A DNA stretch of 64,000 bases from Marinobacterium sedimentorum (GTDB lineage: Bacteria > Pseudomonadota > Gammaproteobacteria > Pseudomonadales > Balneatricaceae), in assembly GCF_024267675.1 (NCBI RefSeq), contig NZ_JALDYX010000015.1, positions 1-64,000 on the forward strand, in the 5' to 3' direction. This document shows positions 17,384-26,211 of this stretch, one piece after another (position 1 is the first letter of the stretch; every line of letters begins with the position of its first letter). The notes beneath the pieces are model-generated. The model made no database searches. It saw only the letters and a list, made by a program, of their open reading frames with translations, and was not told where the DNA came from. Made by a program: the position numbers and the translations under genes.

Positions 17384-17782
17384 TCAGTGCAGGCCCAGCA
17401 GTCGTGCGCGGGATTCTTCGTAATTGAAGGTTTCACCGGCGGATTCTGCAGCATAGCGTGCTTCATCCAGCTGCTGGAATATCTCGATTTCATCGTCCGG
17501 CATGAAATGCAGCAGCTCGCCACCAAAGAGCCAGAACAGGTCGCGGGGCACCAGCGGCACCAGGTCCGGGTAATGTCGTACCAGACGGGCCAGAATTTGC
17601 TGGCCGGATTCGATATAATCCCCGCGCATGTGCTCAAGGTCCGCCACCAGGGCAATCAGTTGCTGTTGAAACTCGATCTCGTTTTCCCCCAGCTCGGCCT
17701 GGTTGAATGGCGCCTGGCGCAGCAGGTTGTTGCTGGCGACTTTGAGCAGATTGAGCTGGAACTGGTGATAATCGGCAATCAT
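17384..17782 (-). CDS. PA2817-family protein
   Basis: 132 residues. It matches the PA2817 family from start to end (MIADYHQFQLNLLKVASNNLL, LVPRDLFWLFGGELLHFMPDDEI, YEESRARLLGLH). Some databases call it a dehydrogenase, but it is far too short for one and has no nucleotide-binding motif; treat it as of unknown function. It is mostly helical and acidic and has no signal peptide. It stands alone, divergent from yadG. Confidence 0.75.
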   Translation of the reverse strand: MIADYHQFQLNLLKVASNNLLRQAPFNQAELGENEIEFQQQLIALVADLEHMRGDYIESGQQILARLVRHYPDLVPLVPRDLFWLFGGELLHFMPDDEIEIFQQLDEARYAAESAGETFNYEESRARLLGLH

Positions 17783-18043
17783 CGGTGGCTACCCTCGGTT
17801 GAAGGGGCGCTATTTTAGCAAAGGATGGGGCCGGGGCGAGCATTGTTCAGCGCGATTTTGCAGGCTGCGGGAGTGGTGTGGGCATTCCCGCGGGGCCGTT
17901 CGAGGTTGAAATTGAGGCCCTGTGGCCGCATATAGTGAGCCTCTGAAGCCGTCGCACCTGCAGCTGCAAGGCGCATCCAGGCCCCACGGGCCTGTCGACA
18001 CCCATTCAGCGGCTCCCGCGGGCCGAACAGACAGGATGAATAC

Positions 18044-18979
18044 ATGACCGCTGCGCTATCGATACGCAATCTTTGTAAAACCTATGACAACGGCTTTGAA
18101 GCCCTCAAGGGCGTTTCGCTGGAAGTGCAGCAGGGCGACTTCTTTGCGCTGCTGGGGCCCAATGGCGCCGGCAAGTCCACCACCCTGGGGATCGTATCCT
18201 CGCTGGTCAACAAGAGCTCGGGGGAGGTAGAGGTCTTTGGTCACAGCCTGGACAAGGCCCACGCCCAGGCCAAGATGTGTCTTGGCGTAGTACCACAGGA
18301 GTTCAACTTCAACCAGTTTGAGAAGGTGATGGATATAGTCACCACCCAGGCGGGCTATTACGGCATAGCGCCACGTCTTGCGCGGGAGCGGGCGGAGTTC
18401 TATCTGAAAAAACTCGGTCTCTGGGATAAGCGCAACCAGGTGTCGCGCATGCTTTCCGGCGGCATGAAGCGACGCCTGATGATTGCCAGGGCACTGGTGC
18501 ACGAGCCCAGGGTGCTGATTCTGGATGAGCCCACGGCGGGTGTGGATATCGAGCTGCGTCGCTCCATGTGGGCCTTCCTGCAGGAAATCAACCGCGCCGG
18601 CACCACCATCATTCTGACCACGCACTATCTGGAAGAGGCCGAGAGCCTGTGTCGCAATATTGCAATTATCGACCATGGCCGCATCGTCAAGAACACCAGC
18701 ATCAAGGCGCTGTTGCAGCAGCTGAATACCGAGACCTTCATTCTGGACATAGACCCGCCCCAGAGCGTCTTGCCGGCACTGAATGGATACAAGGCGCGCC
18801 TCGAAGACGACCATACGCTGGTGGTGGATGTGGAGAAAACCCAGGGGCTGAGCGGGCTTTTCGCCGAGCTGTCGCAGCAACGCATTGAAGTGCAAAGCAT
18901 GCGCAACAAGGCTAACCGGCTGGAAGAGCTGTTCGTCAGCCTGGTGGACAAAAACCTCAAGGACGAGAAGAGCGCCTGA
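18044..18979 (+). CDS. yadG: ABC-2 exporter ATP-binding protein (YadG type)
   Basis: 311 residues. Walker A GPNGAGKST is at 38-46, followed by the Q-loop PQEFNFNQFE, the signature LSGGMKRR, Walker B VLILDEPTAGVD and the switch His in LTTHYLEEAE. The C-terminal ~80 residues are the accessory domain of YadG-like proteins. It energises the permease encoded 80 bases downstream. A possible promoter has TTGAAA at 17906 and TATAGT at 17931 with a long 19-bp spacer. The transported compound is unknown. Confidence 0.9.
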   Translation: MTAALSIRNLCKTYDNGFEALKGVSLEVQQGDFFALLGPNGAGKSTTLGIVSSLVNKSSGEVEVFGHSLDKAHAQAKMCLGVVPQEFNFNQFEKVMDIVTTQAGYYGIAPRLARERAEFYLKKLGLWDKRNQVSRMLSGGMKRRLMIARALVHEPRVLILDEPTAGVDIELRRSMWAFLQEINRAGTTIILTTHYLEEAESLCRNIAIIDHGRIVKNTSIKALLQQLNTETFILDIDPPQSVLPALNGYKARLEDDHTLVVDVEKTQGLSGLFAELSQQRIEVQSMRNKANRLEELFVSLVDKNLKDEKSA

Positions 18980-19059
18980 GAGGTGTGGCAGAAATTGGCA
19001 AGTCCGCCGTGTGCATGATCACCGGCGATTATTTTGTTCAAGTTTTAACAGGAGAGTGC

Positions 19060-19833
19060 ATGAAACCGCGGGAGCTCTTTATTGCCTTCTGGACGATAGT
19101 CGTCAAGGAAATACGCCGATTCATGCGTATCTGGCCGCAGACACTGCTGCCGCCGGCCATCACCATGACGCTGTATTTCATTATATTCGGCAACCTGATC
19201 GGCAGTCGCATTGGCGAGATGGGCGGCTTCGATTACATGGAATACATAGTGCCAGGCCTGATCATGATGTCCGTGATCACCAATTCCTACGGCAATGTGG
19301 TGTCGTCCTTTTACGGCACCAAATTCCAGCGCAATGTCGAGGAATTGCTGGTATCGCCCATTCCCAACTGGATCATCCTCAGTGGCTATGTGGTGGGCGG
19401 TGTATCCCGTGGCGTGGGCGTGGGCCTGATCGTGACGCTGCTGTCACTGTTCTTCACCGACCTGCAGGTGCATCATCTGTTTGTGACCATCAGCATCGTG
19501 CTGATGACCTCGATCCTGTTTTCGCTGGGCGGCTTTATCAATGCTATCTATGCCAATTCCTTCGATGATATTTCCATCGTGCCCACCTTCATACTGACGC
19601 CGCTGACCTATCTGGGCGGTGTGTTCTATTCTATTCAGCTGCTGCCGGAATTTTGGCAGGGGGTGTCGATGCTGAACCCCATTCTGTATATGGTGAATAC
19701 GTTCCGCTACGGCATTCTGGGCGTCAGTGACATCAATATCGTCTTCGCTTTCAGCATGCTGCTGGCCGTCATCGCGGTGCTGTTCAGCTATTCTTTGTAC
19801 CTGTTGCAAAAAGGCAAGGGGATCCGCTCTTGA
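19060..19833 (+). CDS. yadH: ABC-2 exporter permease (YadH type)
   Basis: 257 residues from the ATG at 19060, which has AGGAGAG just upstream; the frame is open from 18985 but those residues do not fit the family. Six membrane segments are visible, with the ABC-2 permease pattern (FDYMEYIVPGLIMMSVITNS, FGNLIGSRIGEMGG, PTFILTPLTYLGGVFYSI, LNPILYMVNTFRYGILGVSD). It pairs with YadG. Its stop codon overlaps the TTG start of queF. Confidence 0.9.
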   Translation: MKPRELFIAFWTIVVKEIRRFMRIWPQTLLPPAITMTLYFIIFGNLIGSRIGEMGGFDYMEYIVPGLIMMSVITNSYGNVVSSFYGTKFQRNVEELLVSPIPNWIILSGYVVGGVSRGVGVGLIVTLLSLFFTDLQVHHLFVTISIVLMTSILFSLGGFINAIYANSFDDISIVPTFILTPLTYLGGVFYSIQLLPEFWQGVSMLNPILYMVNTFRYGILGVSDINIVFAFSMLLAVIAVLFSYSLYLLQKGKGIRS

Positions 19834-20657
19834 GTCACGAAGATCAGGTTTTGCACCAGTCCCCGCTGGGACAGGGCACCGCCTATGTCAACACCTACGA
19901 CGCCGGTCAGCTTTACCCGATCGCGCGCAACCTCAACTGGGAAAAGCGGGGCATCGACCAGGCCAGTCTGCCCTTTGCCGGCGAAGACATCTGGAATGCC
20001 TACGAGGTGTCCTGGCTCAATGGCCGCGGCAAGCCGGTGGTGCGTCTGGCAGAGTTTCGAATTCCCGCCAGCTCCAGCCATATCATTGAATCCAAGTCGT
20101 TCAAGCTCTATCTCAACTCCTTCAACCTGAGCCGCTTTGACAGCGAGGCTGTGGTTAGTGCGCTGATGATGCAGGATCTGTCCAGCGCGGCAGGGGCACA
20201 GGTGCAGGTCAGGCTCATGGCCCCCGATGCCAGTGCGCCCATTGGCGCCTTCGAAGGCGCTTGCCTGGACGAGCTGGACGTGGACATTGATCACTATCAG
20301 CCTGCGCCCGAGCTGCTCGGTGCCGGCGAAAATGTAGTCAGCGAGAGCCTCTTCAGTCATCTACTCAAGTCCAACTGCCCGGTAACGGGCCAGCCGGACT
20401 GGGCCAGTATCCAGGTAAGCTACACAGGCCCGCAGATCGAACGCGAAGGGCTGTTGCGCTATCTGGTGTCTTACCGCGAACACGGTGATTTTCACGAGCA
20501 GTGCGTCGAGAATATCTTTATGGATATCTGGCAGCAGTGTCGCCCCGAATCCCTGACGGTGTATGCGCGCTATGTGCGCCGCGGTGGGCTGGATATCAAC
20601 CCCTATCGCAGCAGCCAGCCAGGCGAGGCCCCCAACCTGAGGCTCGACCGGCAGTAA
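19830..20657 (+). CDS. queF: NADPH-dependent preQ0 reductase QueF
   Basis: 275 residues, the long two-domain form of QueF. It reduces 7-cyano-7-deazaguanine to 7-aminomethyl-7-deazaguanine in queuosine tRNA modification. The QueF motif ESKSFKLYLNSFN is at 87-99 and the catalytic Cys183 lies in SNCPVTGQPDW, with Asp190 close by. The start is TTG at 19830, overlapping the yadH stop (TTGA), so translation is probably coupled. Confidence 0.96.
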   Translation: MSHEDQVLHQSPLGQGTAYVNTYDAGQLYPIARNLNWEKRGIDQASLPFAGEDIWNAYEVSWLNGRGKPVVRLAEFRIPASSSHIIESKSFKLYLNSFNLSRFDSEAVVSALMMQDLSSAAGAQVQVRLMAPDASAPIGAFEGACLDELDVDIDHYQPAPELLGAGENVVSESLFSHLLKSNCPVTGQPDWASIQVSYTGPQIEREGLLRYLVSYREHGDFHEQCVENIFMDIWQQCRPESLTVYARYVRRGGLDINPYRSSQPGEAPNLRLDRQ

Positions 20658-20693
20658 CCCCTTATCGTGCCCTTAACTAGGAGACCCTATTCC

Positions 20694-21254
20694 ATGGATG
20701 CACTGGATGCATTGATCAACCGCGTATCAATTCCGCTGCTAGAGGCACCGGGCCCCAGTGCCGAACAGCTGGAGCTGATGTTTCGCGCCGCGCTGCGCGC
20801 ACCCGATCATGGCGGCATCCACCCCTGGCGCTTTCTGGTGATCGAAGGCGAGGGCCTGGATCGCCTGGGCGAGCTGTTTCTGGCGTCGGCCAAAGCACGC
20901 GATCCGCAACTGGCGCCGGAGCGCGGTGAAAAGCTGCTCAAGGCACCACGCCGCGCACCCACGGTGGTGGTGGTCATCGCCGCGACCCGTGAGCACCCGA
21001 AGGTGCCGCAGATCGAACAGCAGATTTCCGCCGGCTGTGCCGCCAACAACATCGTTACCGCAGCCCATGCCCTGGGTGTCGGTGCCATGTGGCGCACCGG
21101 CGATCCGGCCTATGATCCACAGGTATTGCAGGCTCTGGGGCTGGACGAACACGAATCCCTGGTGGGCTATGTCTATCTGGGAACGCCGAGCCGGCAGCGC
21201 AGCACCCCGGCGCTTGAGCCGAGCGATTTTGTCAGCCGCTGGGATGGCGCCTGA
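20694..21254 (+). CDS. ydjA: Nitroreductase family protein (YdjA-like)
   Basis: 186 residues from ATG 20694, with CTAGGAG upstream. It has the compact FMN nitroreductase fold of the YdjA branch: RAALRAPDHGGIHPWRFLVIEG near the N terminus, EQQISAGCAANNIVTAAHALG in the middle, and VGYVYLGTPS at the end. These are dimeric NAD(P)H oxidoreductases with unclear natural substrates. It follows queF by 36 bases and precedes the thioesterase by 1 base, so the run from yadG is probably one transcript. Confidence 0.88.
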   Translation: MDALDALINRVSIPLLEAPGPSAEQLELMFRAALRAPDHGGIHPWRFLVIEGEGLDRLGELFLASAKARDPQLAPERGEKLLKAPRRAPTVVVVIAATREHPKVPQIEQQISAGCAANNIVTAAHALGVGAMWRTGDPAYDPQVLQALGLDEHESLVGYVYLGTPSRQRSTPALEPSDFVSRWDGA

Positions 21255-21255
21255 G

Positions 21256-21711
21256 ATGAATGGCCCGACGGACATCGCTGATTTTCAGCACTGGCTGTTG
21301 GGCCAGATACCGCTGCTGAATCACATGGGGCTGGGGCCATTCCATTATGATGGCCAGCGGCTCGCGATTCCGGCGGCACTTGGGCCCAATATCAACGACA
21401 AGGGCACCGGCTTTGGTGGCTCCCAGGCGACTCTGGCGACCATCTGTGGCTGGTCACTCATAACGCTGTTGCTGAGCGAGCAGGGGCTGGACTGTGATCT
21501 GGTCATCGCGGATAGCCACCTGAAGTACCTGTCGCCGGTGGATGCGGACTTTGTTGCCCGCACGCAGTTGCCGGATCAGCCCGGCATTGATGCTTTTCTC
21601 GACAAGCTCAGAACGCGGCGCCGGGCGCGGCTGGATCTGACGATTGAGCTGTGCCAGGGCGAGCGCCTGGCCATGCGCATGACCGGCGCCTACGTGGCGT
21701 TGCTGCGCTAA
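21256..21711 (+). CDS. YiiD C-terminal-type hot-dog thioesterase
   Basis: 151 residues from ATG 21256. The sequence fits the putative thioesterase domain found at the C terminus of YiiD: HMGLGPFHYDGQRLAI, then NINDKGTGFGGSQATLATICGW on the central helix, SHLKYLSPVDADFVAR, and a final MTGAYVAL. The hot-dog fold and the N-D/G-S-x-A helix are consistent with acyl-CoA or acyl-ACP hydrolysis. It lacks the acetyltransferase half of YiiD. Confidence 0.85.
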   Translation: MNGPTDIADFQHWLLGQIPLLNHMGLGPFHYDGQRLAIPAALGPNINDKGTGFGGSQATLATICGWSLITLLLSEQGLDCDLVIADSHLKYLSPVDADFVARTQLPDQPGIDAFLDKLRTRRRARLDLTIELCQGERLAMRMTGAYVALLR

Positions 21712-21880
21712 GCCCCCCCGCCACTTGCCTGCCAATATGCACTCTCTGGTTTTTACCCGCCGTTGCACGCGGCTTGAGCATTTTCTGCCGCCTTTCTGTT
21801 CAGCGTTTTACGTCGAATCCGCCGCTTTGGGCCTCCTGTTCGTGGCGGGACTGGGTTTATTTAAAAGTGCATTTTTAGTC

Positions 21881-21912
21881 TTGACTCTGTAGTCGGGTTT
21901 AGGGTTTATGAT
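21881..21912 (+). promoter_or_regulatory. MerR-family metal-responsive promoter of the copper genes
   Basis: A -35 TTGACT at 21881-21886 and a -10 TATGAT at 21907-21912 are separated by 20 bp, the over-long spacer typical of MerR-type activation. The spacer starts CTGTAGT and contains TTTAGGGT, close to the operators of the PbrR/CadR/ZntR branch (TTGACTCTATAGT...AGGGTG). It lies 43 bp before the copper-chaperone start. No MerR-type gene is in the window. Confidence 0.65.
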
Positions 21913-21954
21913 GTCATCGAAGGTTACCCATACTGATAATCAAGCGAGGTTCCC

Positions 21955-22164
21955 ATGACACACGAATATAAATTCAATCTGGTCGGCGTTTCCTGTGGCG
22001 GTTGCATCAGGACCATCGAAACCCGTTTTGCTGCCTCCGCTGAGGTCGAATCGGCAGAGTTTGATCTGCCGAGCAAAAGCGTTACCGTGCGCACAGCCGC
22101 CAGCAGTGACCTGATCATTGATCTGATCCAGGATGCGGGCTACAACGCCAGGCTGGAGGCATAG
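21955..22164 (+). CDS. Heavy-metal-associated (CopZ-like) copper chaperone
   Basis: 69 residues forming a single HMA ferredoxin-like domain. The metal site is [11 protein letters not shown] (Cys14 and Cys17), using the GGC form of CXXC. The chain ends [12 protein letters not shown], as expected for this fold. It binds a soft metal, most likely Cu(I), and would hand it to the ATPase encoded 5 bases downstream, whose own domain has [11 protein letters not shown]. Both are under the MerR-type promoter. Confidence 0.88.
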   Translation: MTHEYKFNLVGVSCGGCIRTIETRFAASAEVESAEFDLPSKSVTVRTAASSDLIIDLIQDAGYNARLEA

Positions 22165-22169
22165 CAATC

Positions 22170-24407
22170 ATGAGCAGCATTCACCAGTTCGCATTGCAGG
22201 GTGTGTCCTGTGCGGCCTGTGTGCGCACTATCGACAAGGCGTTGCAGTCTGAAGAGGGCATTCAGGCCTTCGCCATCAATTTTGCCGATCGCAGCGCCAC
22301 GGTGCAGGCTGAAATCGAGCCTGGCCGCATTATCGATTCCATCCGGGCGGCGGGCTACGACGCCATGCTGGTCGAGGATGAAAACGACCAGGAACAGGTG
22401 CGCCAGGCCGAGCAGCAGCACTATCGCAAGGTGCTGCACCGCAGTTTGATTGCGCTGGCGCTGGGCAGCGCCATGATGGTGTCGGGCCTGCTGGGCTGGA
22501 TGCCGGACATAGCCACCACGGCCGGGCGCCTTGAAGCCCTGGCCATGGGGCTGGTGACGCTGGCGGTGATGGTGTTCTGCGCCGGCAATATCTATCGTGG
22601 CGGCTGGCGCTCCATCGTACAGCGCAATTTGAACATGGATACGCTGATTGCGCTGGGTACCGGGGCGGCCTGGCTTTACTCCAGTGCGCTGCTGCTGGTG
22701 GCGCTCCTGGCACCGCAGCTGCTGGTGGCCGAGGCGCGGCACCTGTATTACGAGGCCGCCGTCATGATTCTGGGCTTTATCCTGCTGGGACAGGCGCTGG
22801 AGTCCCGTGCCCGGGGACAGACCTCGGATGCCATTCGCAAGCTGCTGGACCTGCAGCCCCGCACCGCCCGGCGTGTGCGAGATGGTGAGGAAACCGAGGT
22901 GCCGGTGGCGCTGCTGGTGCCAGGAGACCAGGTACGGATTTACCCTGGCGAGCGCATTCCGGTGGATGGCAAGGTGGTTGAGGGCAGCAGCCGGATTGAC
23001 GAGTCCATGCTGACCGGCGAGCCAATACCGGTGAGCAAGGCCGCCGGTGATGCTGTGGTGGGCAGCACCCTGAACGGCAATGGCAGCCTGCTGATGGACG
23101 TCACCCATGTTGGTCGCCAGACGGTGCTGGCGCAGATTGTCGATACCGTGCGCCGGGCGCAGAACAGCAAGCCTGCGCTGGGCCGGCTGGCGGACCGCAT
23201 CGCCGGCATCTTTGTACCGGTGGTGATCGTGCTGGCGCTGGTGACCGGGCTGGTGTGGTGGTGGTTCGGCCCCGAACCCCGTTACACCTATGCCCTGGTA
23301 ACGCTGATGACGGTGCTGATTGTCGCCTGTCCCTGTGCCCTGGGTCTGGCGACGCCGATGTCGGTGATGGTCGGCGTCGGCCGTGCTGCCGGGCGCGGCA
23401 TCCTGATCCGCAATGGTGAAGCCCTGCAGCGGGCGCGGGATATCACCACCCTGGTGCTGGACAAGACCGGCACCATTACCGAAGGCCACCCGGCCGTGAC
23501 GGACGTGCAGCTGCTGGATGAGTCGCGGCGCGATGAGCTGCTGCGCTGGGCCAATGTGATAGAGCGGCGCTCCGAGCATCCGCTGGCACAGGCCATGGCC
23601 CGCTATACCCGCGAGCAGGCCGGTACGGCGGTGCTGGGCATGGTACCCGAGGCGTTTGAAGCCGTGTCCGGCGCAGGCGTCCAGGCCCGCATCGACGGGC
23701 ATGACATTCTGCTGGGCAATGCCGCCTGGCTGGCGCAGCTGGGCATTGATTACAGCGCGCTGGAGGAAAAGGCCGAGCACTGGAGTGCCCAGGCCCGCTC
23801 CCTGGTATTCATGGCGGTGGATGGCCAGGCGCAGGCGCTCTTTGCCGTGGCGGACCCGGTGAAGGCGGGTGCAGTTGAGGCCATTGCCCAGCTGCGCGCC
23901 ATGGGGCTGCGGGTCGTTATGCTGTCGGGAGACAATCAGCGCAGCGCCGAGGCGGTGGGCCGGGAAGTAGGGATCGATCAGGTATTTGCAGGTGTCAGGC
24001 CCGAGGAAAAGCAGGCCAAGATCAGCGAGTTGCAGGAGGCCGGCGAGATCGTTGCCATGGTGGGCGACGGCATCAATGATGCGCCGGCGCTGGCCCAGGC
24101 GGATATTGGCTATGCCATAGGTACAGGCACCGATATTGCGATCGATAGCGCCGATGTCACCCTGATGAGCGGAGCGCTGTCCGGCGTGGTGGAAGCCATT
24201 GCGATTTCGCGTGCCACGGTGCGCAACATCAAGCAGAACCTGTTTGGCGCCTTTGTCTATAACAGCGTGGCCATTCCAGTGGCCGCCGGCCTGCTGTTCC
24301 CGCTGACGGGAATCTTGCTGAACCCGGCGATTGCCGGTGCCGCCATGGCACTGTCATCGGTGACGGTGGTCAGCAACGCCAACCGGCTGCGCTGGATCAG
24401 GCTGTAA
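22170..24407 (+). CDS. copA: Cu+-exporting P-type ATPase CopA
   Basis: 745 residues. One N-terminal HMA domain ([10 protein letters not shown], Cys13 and Cys16) is followed by eight membrane segments. The actuator loop has [11 protein letters not shown], the metal-transport helix has CPC at 387-389, the phosphorylated Asp431 lies in DKTGTIT, and the hinge is [10 protein letters not shown]. The CPC motif plus the C-terminal [11 protein letters not shown] and [16 protein letters not shown] helices are those of Cu(I) pumps. It exports copper from the cytoplasm and is cotranscribed with the chaperone. Confidence 0.95.
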   Translation: MSSIHQFALQGVSCAACVRTIDKALQSEEGIQAFAINFADRSATVQAEIEPGRIIDSIRAAGYDAMLVEDENDQEQVRQAEQQHYRKVLHRSLIALALGSAMMVSGLLGWMPDIATTAGRLEALAMGLVTLAVMVFCAGNIYRGGWRSIVQRNLNMDTLIALGTGAAWLYSSALLLVALLAPQLLVAEARHLYYEAAVMILGFILLGQALESRARGQTSDAIRKLLDLQPRTARRVRDGEETEVPVALLVPGDQVRIYPGERIPVDGKVVEGSSRIDESMLTGEPIPVSKAAGDAVVGSTLNGNGSLLMDVTHVGRQTVLAQIVDTVRRAQNSKPALGRLADRIAGIFVPVVIVLALVTGLVWWWFGPEPRYTYALVTLMTVLIVACPCALGLATPMSVMVGVGRAAGRGILIRNGEALQRARDITTLVLDKTGTITEGHPAVTDVQLLDESRRDELLRWANVIERRSEHPLAQAMARYTREQAGTAVLGMVPEAFEAVSGAGVQARIDGHDILLGNAAWLAQLGIDYSALEEKAEHWSAQARSLVFMAVDGQAQALFAVADPVKAGAVEAIAQLRAMGLRVVMLSGDNQRSAEAVGREVGIDQVFAGVRPEEKQAKISELQEAGEIVAMVGDGINDAPALAQADIGYAIGTGTDIAIDSADVTLMSGALSGVVEAIAISRATVRNIKQNLFGAFVYNSVAIPVAAGLLFPLTGILLNPAIAGAAMALSSVTVVSNANRLRWIRL

Positions 24408-24489
24408 TAACTAACCTGGCGGATAAATAGCTTGCCTCTCTATTTGCCCGTTATGTACAGGAAGTGAATGGGCACGTGCGTGGACATGC

Positions 24490-24608
24490 TGGGCTTCCTC
24501 AAGGGAAGACGTGGCGTTCGCATTGGGCCTTGGTTCCCATCAAAGGCCAATGATGCAGCATCCCTGCTGCATGCGTTAATCCGCCGGGATAATAGCTAGC
24601 CGGGCGGG
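24490..24608 (+). other. Hairpin-rich 3' region downstream of copA
   Basis: The roughly 215 bp between copA and the convergent ppiA contain at least four consecutive stem-loops: CTTCC/GGAAG near 24493-24509; CATTGG-G-CCTT with AAGGCCAATG at 24521-24552; ATGCAGCA-TCCC-TGCTGCAT at 24553-24572; and an imperfect CCGCCGG/CCGGGCGG at about 24581-24608. A terminator-like stem follows at 24630. This could be a structured 3' UTR or a small RNA. Confidence 0.45.
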
Positions 24609-24623
24609 GGTGTTCCGTTCGAC

Positions 24624-25232
24624 CTATTGCGCCCCGGCATCCTGTTGCCGGGGCGTTTCTGTTTCTGTGGGCAGGAGCTTTATGTCCAGAATCAAGATCG
24701 GTGTTGTGGGTACATCACGGTGCGGCGCACGCACAGTGGTGGGGGTGCTACTGATATCGTTCACCACATCCATCCCCTTGAGGACCCGCCCAAAGACCGC
24801 GTAGCCGTGCTGGCTGCCCTGTGCGTCAAGCCTTGGGTTATCGACGCTGTTGATGAAGAATTGCGCGGTGGCACTGTGGGGGTCATTGGTGCGCGCCATG
24901 GCGAGGGTGCCGGCAAGATTGCTGAGGCCGTTACTGGATTCATTTTCGATGGGAGGGCGGGTCTGTTTTTTCTGCATGTCCTCGGTAAAGCCGCCGCCCT
25001 GAATCATGAAGCCAGGGATGACGCGGTGAAAGATGGAGCCGTTGTAGTAGCCCTCATCGACATACTGCAGAAAGTTGGCCACGGTTTTGGGGGCCTGGTC
25101 TTCAAAGAGCTCGATCTCCAGATTACCGGCGCTGGTTTGCATCTGGACCAGGGGGCCTGCCTGTACGGGCAGAACGCTGAGGCCGGCGATCAGGCCGCAG
25201 CACAAGGCTGTGTTACGCAAAAACTGTTTCAT
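24624..25232 (-). CDS. ppiA: Periplasmic peptidyl-prolyl cis-trans isomerase (cyclophilin)
   Basis: 202 residues. A signal peptide (MKQFLRNTALCCGLIAGLSV, cleaved after VQAG or nearby) precedes a bacterial cyclophilin domain with the active-site pattern FHRVIPGFMIQGGGF and the later TLAMARTNDPHSATAQFFIN and GYAVFGRVLKGMDVV. It catalyses proline isomerisation in the periplasm. A short charged C-terminal tail (ETETPRQQDAGAQ) is encoded by the terminator stem of copA on the other strand and is probably not part of the fold. Confidence 0.93.
   Translation of the reverse strand: MKQFLRNTALCCGLIAGLSVLPVQAGPLVQMQTSAGNLEIELFEDQAPKTVANFLQYVDEGYYNGSIFHRVIPGFMIQGGGFTEDMQKKQTRPPIENESSNGLSNLAGTLAMARTNDPHSATAQFFINSVDNPRLDAQGSQHGYAVFGRVLKGMDVVNDISSTPTTVRAPHRDVPTTPILILDIKLLPTETETPRQQDAGAQ
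24630..24665 (+). terminator. Intrinsic terminator for copA, lying inside the ppiA end
   Basis: CGCCCCGGC-ATCCTGTT-GCCGGGGCG followed by TTTCTGTTTCT gives a 9-bp perfect GC stem with a broken U tract on the plus strand. The stem is within the last codons of the convergent ppiA gene, where it encodes part of PRQQDAGA. Confidence 0.6.
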
Positions 25233-25389
25233 GGTTGCTGTCGTTCCGTTGCCCGGGACGGCAAGGGCGGGGCTGCGGTCCCGATCTGTCTATGGGGTTG
25301 TGCGTGCTAAGCAACCGTATTGAAGCCTGTGCTGCAGTGCAACGTCAAGGGTGCCTTATTCATCAGGCCAGCAGCAGAATGCCCAGCAT

Positions 25390-25415
25390 GAATCCGATGC
25401 TGGCTGTATTGCGTA
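25390..25415 (+). promoter_or_regulatory. Weak candidate RpoE(ChrR-type) promoter before the DUF6134 operon
   Basis: GAATCC at 25390-25395 and CGTA at 25412-25415 are 16 bases apart, the same geometry as the two strong RpoE-type promoters at 34.2-34.3 kb. The -35 matches TGATCC at only four of six positions. It lies 31 bases before the ATG. Confidence 0.3.
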
Positions 25416-25446
25416 TGCACAACCGGACTTACAGCTGGAACAGTTT

Positions 25447-26211
25447 ATGAACGGGTGTGCACTGCGGTGGTTGGGTAAAGCAGGGCGGCTACTGGTGGTG
25501 ACGCTGCTGGGTGCAGCGGCTCAGGTGCAGGCGACAACGACCCTGACACCGGGGGTACCGGCGCCACTGGTATTTGAGGTACAGCGTAACGCTGTTGTCA
25601 TCGGCACTCACTGTGTGACCTTCTCCCGGGAATCGGAGCGCCTGCGGGTGGATGTCATGATGGATTTACAGGTGCCCATTGCGCTCTGGTTTGACTATAG
25701 CTATCGCTACAGTGCCACCGAATGGTGGCAGGCCGGCAGGCTCGATGCGCTGCGGGTGCATATTCAGGACGGCGCTGATCAGGTGCGCATCGATGCGCGC
25801 ACCCGGGAGGGTCGGCTTGAAGTCGATGGCCCCCAGGGACTGCTGCGCATGACCCGCAACCTGCTGCCGAGCAATCACTGGAATGCCGCGGTACTGCATG
25901 AATCTCAGCTGCTGAATACCCTCACCGGCGGCACCAGTGCGCTTGATGTGACCCTTGAGGGCCGTGACAGAATCCCGCTGGCAGGCGGCGAGATTGAGGC
26001 TGACCGATATCTGCTGGGCGGGGATCTGGCCGACACCCGGGTCTGGTATGACCCTGAGGGCCTCTGGCGCGGGCTGGAATTTTCAGCTCGGGATGGCTCT
26101 TTTGTCCGCCTTTATCCCCGTGATATCGCCGCGCTTGCGGCCAACACCACTGAACCTCCCTGGAGCAGGAATCCGGTATGTCGAAAACTGACTGGTCCGT
26201 TGTCTGGATAA
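25447..26211 (+). CDS. DUF6134 family exported protein
   Basis: 254 residues from ATG 25447; the frame is open from 25351 but the extra residues do not form a leader. The N-terminal ~30 residues are a signal peptide (LLVVTLLGAAAQVQA). The rest is beta-rich, with the DUF6134 features FEVQRNAVVIGTHCVTFSR, ALWFDYSYRYSATEWWQ, and LPSNHWNAAVLHESQLLNT. The function is unknown; relatives are usually found beside genes of the photo-oxidative stress cluster. The 3' end overlaps the SDR gene by 34 bases. Confidence 0.75.
   Translation: MNGCALRWLGKAGRLLVVTLLGAAAQVQATTTLTPGVPAPLVFEVQRNAVVIGTHCVTFSRESERLRVDVMMDLQVPIALWFDYSYRYSATEWWQAGRLDALRVHIQDGADQVRIDARTREGRLEVDGPQGLLRMTRNLLPSNHWNAAVLHESQLLNTLTGGTSALDVTLEGRDRIPLAGGEIEADRYLLGGDLADTRVWYDPEGLWRGLEFSARDGSFVRLYPRDIAALAANTTEPPWSRNPVCRKLTGPLSG

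Noticed and set aside
22140..23780. 546-codon frame opposite copA
   Set aside because: Shadow of copA; the product is rich in His, Gln and Arg as expected of antisense codons.
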